NCBI GenBank assembly: GCA_009839635.1
Contig: VXPJ01000073.1
Coordinates: 1 to 20,337 of the forward strand
Reading direction: 5' to 3'
From: Pseudomonadota bacterium
GTDB lineage: Bacteria; Pseudomonadota; Gammaproteobacteria; UBA4575
DNA length: 20,337 nt
Part shown: positions 7,545 through 13,812 of the stretch, in pieces
Layout: every line of letters begins with the position of its first letter
Numbering within the stretch: the first letter of the stretch is position 1
Notes under the pieces: generated by a model
What the model was told of the DNA's origin: nothing
Database searches by the model: none
Seen by the model: only the letters and a program-made list of their open reading frames with translations
Program-made: the position numbers and the translations under genes

Positions 7545-8702
7545 ATGCCGGAACTCTACTGGCTGTTGCTGTTGCTGGCAGGCCTTGCAGGCTGGTACCT
7601 GGCCTATATCGTCTATCATCAGAAATCCAAACCGAAAATCCCGGGTGAGTACCTCAGGGGCCTGAATTACCTGCTCAATGAGCAGCCTGACAAGGCGCTG
7701 GAAGTCTTCATCGAACTGGTGGACGTGGACACCGAGACCGTCGAGACCCATCTAGCGATCGGTAACATGTTCCGACGCCGCGGCGAGGTGGACCGGGCCA
7801 TCCGCATCCACCAGAACCTGATCGAGCGCCCGGCGCTGTCCTCCACCCATCGCTCGACTGCACTCCTGGAGCTGGCCAAGGACTATCTCAAGGCGGGGCT
7901 ACTGGACCGGGCCGAATCCCTGTTTACCGATGTGATCCGGATCGGCTTGCAAAAGCGGGAGGCCTACCCGTTGCTGCTCGGCCTGTATGAGCAGGAAAAG
8001 GAGTGGGACAAGGCGATCGAGACCGCCAAGGCACTGGAGCAGGTCAACAATGAGGATATGAACCCGATGATTGCGCACTATTGCTGCGAGCTGAGCGAGC
8101 AGGCGTTCGACCAGGAAAGTGACGAAGGCGAGGCTGCCGGCAAGCTTGCCAAAAAGGCGCTGTCGTATGACAGGCATTGTGCGCGGGCCAATGTGCTGCT
8201 TGGCAATTACGCCATGCATGAGAAAGACTACAAGGCTGCCACCCGGCATTACAAGAGCGTGGCTAAGCAGACCCCGGAGTACCTGCCGGAAATTTTTGCA
8301 AAGCTGCATGAAGCCTTCCTGAGCCAGGACGATGCCGAAGGGTTCCGGCAGTTCCTGCTCAAGGTCAAGGACTCGAAACTGAGCGGAATCGTGATGTCCT
8401 CCCTGCTGACGGACCTGGCGGACGGGGAAGTCGGGAAAAATGAAATCTTGGAACTGCTGCTTGAAAAGCCGGAGCTGTCACTGCTAGAAGTGAACGCATT
8501 CCTGAAGAACGTGCCGCTGCAAAACGAGTCTTTCCGAGAGCAGATCTCTGATCGTATCCAGACAAGCATCGAGAACTTCGTCAGCCAGCACAACTCGCAC
8601 CAGTGCACGCAGTGTGGTTTTCATTGCAGGAGGCTCTATTGGCAGTGTCCGAGCTGTCATTACTGGGGTACGGTGATTCCCGTGGTCCCGGGACTGGATT
8701 GA
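7545..8702 (+). CDS. lapB: Lipopolysaccharide assembly protein B (TPR protein with C-terminal zinc-ribbon)
   Basis: In E. coli, LapB (YciM) is an inner-membrane adaptor that promotes FtsH-dependent breakdown of LpxC and so limits lipid A synthesis. This 385-aa protein has the same layout. One N-terminal membrane helix (about residues 4-24) is followed by a cytoplasmic array of TPR-like helices (about 35-330). A C-terminal rubredoxin-type metal site follows with paired cysteines at 354/357 and 368/371. The ATG overlaps the last base of an upstream 19-codon frame (TGATG), and AAGGG at about 7531 can serve as ribosome binding site. The usual partner gene lapA, normally between ihfB and lapB, is missing. 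lapB is the last recognisable housekeeping gene before the accessory region. Confidence 0.93.
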   Translation: MPELYWLLLLLAGLAGWYLAYIVYHQKSKPKIPGEYLRGLNYLLNEQPDKALEVFIELVDVDTETVETHLAIGNMFRRRGEVDRAIRIHQNLIERPALSSTHRSTALLELAKDYLKAGLLDRAESLFTDVIRIGLQKREAYPLLLGLYEQEKEWDKAIETAKALEQVNNEDMNPMIAHYCCELSEQAFDQESDEGEAAGKLAKKALSYDRHCARANVLLGNYAMHEKDYKAATRHYKSVAKQTPEYLPEIFAKLHEAFLSQDDAEGFRQFLLKVKDSKLSGIVMSSLLTDLADGEVGKNEILELLLEKPELSLLEVNAFLKNVPLQNESFREQISDRIQTSIENFVSQHNSHQCTQCGFHCRRLYWQCPSCHYWGTVIPVVPGLD

Positions 8703-8740
8703 GGGACGGGGAGACCCTGCAAGGGGCTGTAGTCTGGGAC

Positions 8741-8773
8741 GGGCTTGATTTAACCTTTTTGACTCACAAGCCC
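8741..8773. terminator. Hairpin between convergent genes, possible bidirectional terminator
   Basis: GGGCTTG (8741-8747) and CAAGCCC (8767-8773) form a perfect 7-bp stem with a 19-base loop. A T-rich stretch (TTTTTCGATTTT) follows about 10 bases downstream on the plus strand. It lies between the lapB stop (8702) and the stop of the minus-strand gene that ends at 8773, so it may end both transcripts. The long loop and offset T-tract make it a weak terminator. Confidence 0.4.
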
Positions 8774-9471
8774 TACAATAGTTTTTCGATTTTGTTATCT
8801 TGAAATGTCGTGATTCCACATTCCCTATTATTGTAGAAGTAACATACAAATCGCTTTCCCTCCGGAGTTTTCCAGGCACCTGCGATTTCCTCGACACTAG
8901 CGTAGCGGCCACCAATAATTGTCGGATTCGTTGCAGTCGCGAGTAATGCGTCAAACTCCAAGTCTAAACCATCTTCTGTTTTCGGCCACGGAGTATTCAG
9001 GAATCCGGATTCGTCAACTGCAGCTTCCTCTCCGACAGCAGACTCCATAGGCTCCCCATAAACATCGCGTTCCTGACAAACGCGGTTGCTCCAAATATCA
9101 CAGAGTTCATCACGTTCTGGGCAAGCTCGGTTTATCAGGAGCGCAATGCGACCCCACCCATCCGACGCTGATATGCGGCCATTCGATTTACTGCCTGCCG
9201 GCCTCTCAGCAGTCCAAAGATATTCGGCTTCCTCAATGAGGTTTTGCGATTTGCATGGAACGACTGTTCCACAGCCTGGTTGATTCTCGCCAAGGCCTGC
9301 AGAAAACACCATCGTGAAGGAACATCCACGAGTACCAGAGCGACGCCCGTAACGGATCGGTACCCTAACGTGAGTGTGTCCGCATTCGTGACGTTCCCGA
9401 CGCCATCTGGATCTATGGTCCTGCATGTCCCAATACAGTGATCCGATGATCAGCACACCTATTTTTGCCAC
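8773..9471 (-). CDS. Conserved-looking protein of unknown function, GTG start
   Basis: I do not recognise this 232-aa protein. The frame is supported by a strong ribosome binding site (GGAGGAG) five bases before a GTG codon at 9471. There is no signal peptide or membrane segment. The N-terminus has a hydrophobic strand ending in GSLYWD (about residues 10-15), then a basic region, PIRYGRRS and a 'FTMVFS' strand. GSLYWD is faintly like the GSL(I/M)W motif of ChaC/gamma-glutamylcyclotransferase proteins, but the rest does not obviously follow that family. The middle is rich in Glu, Arg and Cys. The C-terminus (EEIAGAWKTPEGKRFVCYFYNNRECGITT) looks like a compact beta domain. It is convergent with lapB and divergent from the gene at 9602. 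It is the first gene of the accessory region. Confidence 0.65.
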   Translation of the reverse strand: MAKIGVLIIGSLYWDMQDHRSRWRRERHECGHTHVRVPIRYGRRSGTRGCSFTMVFSAGLGENQPGCGTVVPCKSQNLIEEAEYLWTAERPAGSKSNGRISASDGWGRIALLINRACPERDELCDIWSNRVCQERDVYGEPMESAVGEEAAVDESGFLNTPWPKTEDGLDLEFDALLATATNPTIIGGRYASVEEIAGAWKTPEGKRFVCYFYNNRECGITTFQDNKIEKLL

Positions 9472-9476
9472 TGGTA

Positions 9477-9483
9477 CTCCTCC
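9477..9483 (-). promoter_or_regulatory. Shine-Dalgarno GGAGGAG deciding a GTG start
   Basis: On the minus strand GGAGGAG stands five bases before GTG (9471-9469). No ATG in the frame is as well placed, so this site fixes the start of the unknown gene. Confidence 0.6.
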
Positions 9484-9588
9484 ATAAACAAGATTGATGC
9501 TAGGCTAGCAAAATTTGTAGACCTGACAAAGTGGGGATTGGCATCAGAAATATCTCTATCGCTGACCATGAGTCCCAATGAGAATAAT

Positions 9589-9595
9589 GAGGTGA
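9589..9595 (+). promoter_or_regulatory. Shine-Dalgarno GAGGTGA for the nuclease-like gene
   Basis: GAGGTGA is a near-perfect match to the anti-16S sequence and lies six bases before the ATG at 9602. Confidence 0.6.
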
Positions 9596-9601
9596 CAAAT
9601 C

Positions 9602-10669
9602 ATGAACCAAGAGTTGCTTCAGCAACACATTAAGTCTTATTTGAAATATCTTCGCAGCGATCAAGGTTCAGCGGAATCCAGTGAGAGAGCAGATCGTTGT
9701 CACTGGTATCAACGCTATACACAAGACAGGATTGAAGGCATGTCAGAAGATGAATTCTTTGAATTCATTTCAAATCTGTACGCCCTGAGAGGTTGGGGTA
9801 ACAAAAAGTATTTCGTTGACAACCTGATCCAGAAAAATGGATTTTTTAAGGCCTTAAAGGAAGAGTTGGCTATGCTTGTTTGGGGGCAAAACCCAATTGA
9901 AAACAGGTGGGATCATTTCCGATCCAATGTTAAGGGCATCGGGCCGGCCATGATGAGTGAGATACTTGCGCATATCCATCCGAATGAATGTGCAATCTGG
10001 AACCGCAGAGTATACGAAGGCCTTAGCTATCTTGAGGTAAAATCTTTACCCCGTCACAATTATCAACTGACGGGTGAAACCTACAAACAGATTACAGCCC
10101 TTCAATCTGACATTGCCAAAGAACTGACAAGAGCAGGCATGAAAGATGTTGATTTGATATGGGTCGACTATTTTATTTGGAAAGAGTTGAAGGGCAATGG
10201 TCCCCTTAAAGACGTCTATGATGATCCCAAGCCTGTTACAGATCCGCAAGAAACTAAATTCTTACACGATGAAGTCCGAGACAAGATTGCTGAAATTGGA
10301 ACATGGCTGGGTCTAGAGAGCAATACGGAAATTACAGTCTCCAGGGGTTCTCGGGTGGATGCTATCTGGGAAGCCACTATCGGCAATATGGGGCGCGTGA
10401 TCTATGTCTTTGAAGTTCAAACCAAGGGGTCTATTGACAGTCTGATTGTGAATTTGTTCAAGTCCTTGAATAATCCAGCCGTCCAGGGAGTCGTTGCGGT
10501 TTCAGATGCACAGCAAATCGAGAAAATAAGGGCTCATGCTGCAGGCATGGCGGGATTAAGTGCCAAGCTGAAGTGCTGGGATTATCAGGATGTTTTAATA
10601 GTTCACGAGTCTTTAGAGCGCGTGAATGAGTCAATTAACAGTCTTGAGCTTGTGCCTCAAAGCTTTTAG
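9602..10669 (+). CDS. Putative DNA-acting protein: helix-hairpin-helix-like segment plus PD-(D/E)XK-like C-terminal domain
   Basis: No family name can be given with confidence. Residues about 105-140 of this 355-aa protein contain KGIGPAMMSEILAHI followed by a segment reading IWNRRVYEGL. This resembles the helix-hairpin-helix and following helix of HhH-type DNA-binding/glycosylase-fold proteins. The C-terminal part has SRGSRVDAIWE with Asp253, then a hydrophobic strand ending in FEVQTKGS with Glu271, Gln273 and Lys275, then a helix and VVAVSDAQQIEKI. This is the layout of a PD-(D/E)XK nuclease core with an E-x-Q-x-K variant. A reasonable inference is a nuclease that recognises DNA through its middle domain. 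It has an excellent ribosome binding site, is preceded by a divergent unknown gene and has composition lower in GC than the housekeeping genes. It lies in a region with other defence-type genes. Enzymatic activity is unproven. Confidence 0.7.
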   Translation: MNQELLQQHIKSYLKYLRSDQGSAESSERADRCHWYQRYTQDRIEGMSEDEFFEFISNLYALRGWGNKKYFVDNLIQKNGFFKALKEELAMLVWGQNPIENRWDHFRSNVKGIGPAMMSEILAHIHPNECAIWNRRVYEGLSYLEVKSLPRHNYQLTGETYKQITALQSDIAKELTRAGMKDVDLIWVDYFIWKELKGNGPLKDVYDDPKPVTDPQETKFLHDEVRDKIAEIGTWLGLESNTEITVSRGSRVDAIWEATIGNMGRVIYVFEVQTKGSIDSLIVNLFKSLNNPAVQGVVAVSDAQQIEKIRAHAAGMAGLSAKLKCWDYQDVLIVHESLERVNESINSLELVPQSF

Positions 10670-10671
10670 CA

Positions 10672-10839
10672 TTGACCACAAGGCTGAGGGGCACCTATGG
10701 ACAAGAAAAACTCGATCAGGCCTTCAAGGGCATTCTGAACGCAGATCCCGTTGAAGATATACCACCGCCTAAGCGAACCAAAAAGAACATGAAGCGCAAG
10801 TTCATGATGAAACTGAGCCGCAAGGGCAAGCATCCATGA
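10672..10839 (+). pseudogene. Short open frame, possible C-terminal remnant
   Basis: A frame of 55 codons runs from a TTG at 10672 to TGA at 10839 without an ATG near its beginning or a ribosome binding site. Its translation has a helical start (QEKLDQAFKGIL), a proline run and a strongly basic end (KRTKKNMKRKF...). It could be the tail of a decayed gene or a chance frame. No family recognised. Confidence 0.2.
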
Positions 10840-10852
10840 AAGAGGTAGTCGG

Positions 10853-11122
10853 ATGAAGATTGAGAAGGACGGCAACGGACACCTTTATGTCGAATGGACC
10901 AGAGCTAAGAAAGGTCACGCGCGTGCGTGGGTGCAACACAGGACTGGCGACAAGGATGGGGCCGGAACTGGCCGCTATTTGAACGTAGTCCGATGCAACT
11001 CACCTAGCCATCCGGGCGGTAACCCGACCGACTTCCCAATTTTCAACAACCTTCCAGACGAGCAGGTTCTGCTCTCCTTTGTGTACGCGGCAAATGCCAT
11101 CACTGGGTGGACCGAAGATTAG
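10853..11122 (+). CDS. Small hypothetical protein (89 aa)
   Basis: An ATG preceded by AAAGAGG (about ten bases upstream) opens a frame of 89 codons. The protein is basic at the N-terminus, then rich in Gly, Asn and Pro, with no signal peptide, membrane helix, cysteine pair or recognisable motif. Aromatic residues are spread in a way that could fit a small beta domain (HLYVEW, RYLNVV). It follows the nuclease-like gene on the same strand with a 183-base gap. It may be a co-transcribed small partner or a chance frame. Confidence 0.45.
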   Translation: MKIEKDGNGHLYVEWTRAKKGHARAWVQHRTGDKDGAGTGRYLNVVRCNSPSHPGGNPTDFPIFNNLPDEQVLLSFVYAANAITGWTED

Positions 11123-11236
11123 TTTCTCAACTAATCGAAATAATTTTCCTCGTGAACGGGTATACGTCTTCTAGTGTGCAGCGGCACGCATGAGAGTGCT
11201 GTGGTCTTTGCGATCATGCATGGATGTGAATATGGT

Positions 11237-11254
11237 CAGGGACACAAGACCCTG
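11237..11254. other. Short stem-loop between convergent genes
   Basis: CAGGG (11237-11241) and CCCTG (11250-11254) flank an 8-base loop, between the small ORF ending at 11122 and the minus-strand outer-membrane gene ending at 11284. There is no T-run after either arm. It is only a possible transcription end point. Confidence 0.25.
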
Positions 11255-11283
11255 CCACCTGCTTGTGACTAGGGGTTTATTGC

Positions 11284-12276
11284 CTAGAACTGATACTTGA
11301 CCACGTAGCTCACTGCCCAGTATTCGACATCGTCAAACTTGAGCGTGCTCCTCCACGGGGTCATCCCATCGGCCTGCACGGGCTCGTGACTTCGGATGAG
11401 ATCCCAAATACCACTGTGGCTGAAATCCTCGAACTCGGCCCAGCGTGCCTTGATGCCCATCGAGAGGTTTTCACTCAGCGCATAGTCCAGACCACCCATG
11501 AGTTGAAAGCCGAAAAGCGTCTCGGAGATCCTGGTATCCCAGTAGCCCAGCGTGCCGGCAGCCGCAGGCGGTTTGTCTAGCGGGTAACCCTGTGCGAGTG
11601 TTTTGCGTAAAAAACGGGCAATGTAGTCAAACCGGGTCCGGGTCCAACCGAAGCCTGCACCCAGATAGGGCGTCCAACGCGAGGAGTTCGGAAAATCATA
11701 GTAGGCATTCACGAAAAGCTGATGGGCATCGAAATTCGATATCCGTTCGGATGGCGGGTCGAGTTCGCTGACTTCATTGTTTTTGCTAGTAAGCGGAGTA
11801 TTTGAACCGGGGATTCTCCAGGGCGAGGAATCGCTGCCATCGTAAACCCGGTGAGAGTATTCAAGCTCAATGCGAACCCTGTCCAGCACATAACCCACGC
11901 TGATGCCGCCCAGTAGCTCATTGCCCAGATCAAAAGAATTGACGGACAAGGTTTGCGGCACGTCACCAACGTTGCATGCTGGATTCGACAGGTCCACCAC
12001 CTTGTCATCCGTTGCCGGATCATTATCCTTGAGTAGTTGGTCACATTGCGTAGGGTGGTTGACCCCTGACAAGTCAGAAGACAGGCCCTCAGCGCTTACA
12101 AACCCGAACTCGCCACCTACGTATAATCCATTGTGTCTGCCTGAATACTCTTTCGCCTGAGTGGTTCCGATCAAGGTAAACACACTCAAGCTTAGAATTG
12201 CGATGAAATACTGTGGCAGCGAAAACTGTGTCGATTTCACGATGGCTGCTACCTTCTTGAGGTAAGTGTAGTGCAT
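11284..12276 (-). CDS. Outer-membrane beta-barrel protein
   Basis: A 330-aa protein with a long N-terminal basic region followed by a hydrophobic signal segment (about residues 20-40) ending in TTQAKE, a plausible signal peptidase site near 41. The mature part starts with GLYVGGEFGF. It continues as alternating amphipathic strands such as LLGGISVGYVLDRVRIELEY, LFVNAYYDF, TPYLGAGFGWTRT and FGFQLMGGLDYAL, and ends in VSYVVKYQF. The terminal Phe is the usual BAM recognition signal. The pattern fits 8-stranded OmpA-transmembrane/Omp25/P44-like surface proteins without a peptidoglycan-binding domain. Two cysteines in an N-terminal loop could form a disulphide. AGGAG stands nine bases before the ATG. 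The substrate or partner is unknown; it could be a surface antigen or a phage receptor. It is divergent from the DUF3644 gene. Confidence 0.8.
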   Translation of the reverse strand: MHYTYLKKVAAIVKSTQFSLPQYFIAILSLSVFTLIGTTQAKEYSGRHNGLYVGGEFGFVSAEGLSSDLSGVNHPTQCDQLLKDNDPATDDKVVDLSNPACNVGDVPQTLSVNSFDLGNELLGGISVGYVLDRVRIELEYSHRVYDGSDSSPWRIPGSNTPLTSKNNEVSELDPPSERISNFDAHQLFVNAYYDFPNSSRWTPYLGAGFGWTRTRFDYIARFLRKTLAQGYPLDKPPAAAGTLGYWDTRISETLFGFQLMGGLDYALSENLSMGIKARWAEFEDFSHSGIWDLIRSHEPVQADGMTPWRSTLKFDDVEYWAVSYVVKYQF

Positions 12277-12362
12277 TATAAAGCACTCCTATGAAATGGT
12301 CAGAAAAGCTTCAGCGCTACATGGTGCAATGGCAGCGATGGATGTTGTTCTGTCCTTACCAT

Positions 12363-12389
12363 TATTGCAAACAACAAACTATTGCAAAC
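12363..12389. repeat. Ten-base direct repeat TATTGCAAAC, 17 bases apart
   Basis: TATTGCAAAC occurs at 12363-12372 and again at 12380-12389. The copies lie in the divergent region between the outer-membrane gene and the DUF3644 gene, where a regulator could bind. Function is unknown. Confidence 0.4.
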
Positions 12390-12411
12390 CACGAAGTCTG
12401 CTACTAAAAAG

Positions 12412-12436
12412 GTTATGTTCATCTGCTGTACATAAC
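12412..12436. promoter_or_regulatory. Inverted repeat GTTATGT-n11-ACATAAC, candidate operator
   Basis: GTTATGT (12412-12418) and ACATAAC (12430-12436) are perfect reverse complements separated by 11 bases, about 95 bases before the start of the DUF3644 gene. The size and spacing suit a dimeric DNA-binding protein. Confidence 0.35.
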
Positions 12437-12529
12437 AGTGGTTGAAATAGCACTGACTGGCTTGGGTTTGTCGATTTGCTTGACCTAGTACGGGGAGTAG
12501 CTGTTTCTATAACCTTTTGGGAGAAGTTG

Positions 12530-13600
12530 ATGCCAAAGAGATTGTCGCAAAATGTAAAAGACAATATTGAGAAGTGCAGGTCATTGGCATTAGCTGCTGT
12601 CGAGGCCTATAACAGTCCAGGTAGAAGGTTTCGGACAGCACAATATATTGTCATGATTATCATTGCATGGAGTGCATTATTTCATGCTATCTTTTTTCAG
12701 CGCAGACGGCGACCGTGGTACAGAAAAAAAACATCTGGAACAGGGAAAGGTGTGCGATATCTAAGAGTAGATGGAGAGCCCAAATATTGGGAGTTGAGTG
12801 AGTGTCTTAAACAATATTTCGGAGATAACAATCCACCAGAACGTAAAAATCTTGAGTTCTTAATAGGGCTCCGCAATAAGATAGAGCATAGACACATCCC
12901 TGAACTTGACGCATCTTTGTATGGAGAGTGTCAAGCGGCACTCCTTAATCTTGAGGAGGTTATTGCACGAGAATTTGGACAAAAATATGTTTTGACAGAA
13001 GAATTGGCGATTTCACTTCAATTCTCAAGACAGATTCCATCTGAAAAGAGGAGAGTTACGAAAATTTTGGCATCAACAACGGCTAGAAATATTAAAGAGT
13101 ACATAGAAAAATTCCGAGGAGATCTCTCTTACCCAGTACTAAATAGCATGAAATACTCGTTCAATGTTTTTTTGGTACCTAGAGTAGCTAATCGAAGTAA
13201 AGCAGCAGATGCCGCTATTCAATTTGTTCACATTGACGAGGCTAATGAAGAAGAGTTTGATCGACTAGAAAAACTGAATGTTTTGATTAAAGAGAAACAC
13301 ATACCAATTGTGAATCTTGATCTATACAAGCCAGGCCAAGTTGTTCAAAAGTTAATAGACAAGATTCCCTACCAAATGAACATGGCTATGCATACAGATG
13401 CATGGAGGCACTACAAGGTTCGTCCTTCATCTAATGCGGATGACCCTAAAAAAACACGCTCAGAATATTGTCTTTACGACAAGGCTCATGGTGATTATTT
13501 ATATACCCAGGCTTGGGTTGATATGCTGGCTGTGGAATTATCGTCAGCAGAGGGCTTTGTTGCTGTGACAGGGCGCAAACCTTTGCAAAAATTGTCTTAA
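12530..13600 (+). CDS. DUF3644 protein with HEPN-type RNxxxH motif
   Basis: The sequence matches the DUF3644 pattern: an A-x-E-x-Y-N segment near the N-terminus (AAVEAYNSPGRRFRTAQY), then IAWSALFHAIFF and 'RKNLEFLIGLRNKIEHRHIPELD'-type text. With the start chosen the protein is 356 aa. An in-frame ATG at 12476 exists, but GGGAGAAG (12519-12526) stands just before the ATG at 12530. Residues Arg115-Asn116-xxx-His120 form the R-polar-x3-H signature that marks the active site of HEPN ribonucleases. DUF3644 function is not established to my knowledge; the motif and helical character suggest RNase activity, possibly toxin-like. The gene is AT-rich compared with all flanking genes and stands alone between non-coding stretches, which suggests acquisition by transfer. 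The C-terminal half (residues about 165-356) is not recognised. Confidence 0.85.
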   Translation: MPKRLSQNVKDNIEKCRSLALAAVEAYNSPGRRFRTAQYIVMIIIAWSALFHAIFFQRRRRPWYRKKTSGTGKGVRYLRVDGEPKYWELSECLKQYFGDNNPPERKNLEFLIGLRNKIEHRHIPELDASLYGECQAALLNLEEVIAREFGQKYVLTEELAISLQFSRQIPSEKRRVTKILASTTARNIKEYIEKFRGDLSYPVLNSMKYSFNVFLVPRVANRSKAADAAIQFVHIDEANEEEFDRLEKLNVLIKEKHIPIVNLDLYKPGQVVQKLIDKIPYQMNMAMHTDAWRHYKVRPSSNADDPKKTRSEYCLYDKAHGDYLYTQAWVDMLAVELSSAEGFVAVTGRKPLQKLS

Positions 13601-13681
13601 CACTAACAATTCCCTTGTCTAAATTGAAGATATCTAACACGTTAATAAGGATGTAATCGATACCACAAATCAAGTGGTTGC

Positions 13682-13723
13682 TGTGTGTTGGTTATGCTTC
13701 GCAATTTCGTTGCGTGTCACACA
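13682..13723. promoter_or_regulatory. Nested inverted repeats upstream of the methyltransferase gene
   Basis: An outer pair, TGTGTG (13682-13687) and CACACA (13718-13723), encloses an inner pair, CGCAA (13700-13704) and TTGCG (13710-13714). It could be the end of the DUF3644 transcript or a binding site for control of the methyltransferase cluster. No T-run follows. Confidence 0.3.
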
Positions 13724-13779
13724 AAATAAGTTATAACTTTAAGTATGCTGTAATCAAAGCTCAATCACTTTTATAAAAT

Positions 13780-13793
13780 GTACCGGACTGTAC
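13780..13793. promoter_or_regulatory. GTAC-n6-GTAC repeat just before the methyltransferase start
   Basis: Two palindromic GTAC words (13780-13783 and 13790-13793) are ten bases apart, one helical turn, 20 bases before the methyltransferase ATG. A TATAAA at 13772-13777 could be a -10 element, so the site would overlap the transcription start. No good -35 is seen. Confidence 0.25.
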
Positions 13794-13812
13794 GAAACAA
13801 TGAGCAGTGACC

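Noticed and set aside
8711..8725. Small CCCT/AGGG hairpin after lapB as a terminator
   Set aside because: Only four base pairs and no T-run; the 8741-8773 hairpin is the better candidate.
12476..12529. Upstream ATG extending the DUF3644 protein by 18 residues
   Set aside because: The extra residues do not belong to the family pattern and the ATG at 12530 has a good ribosome binding site.
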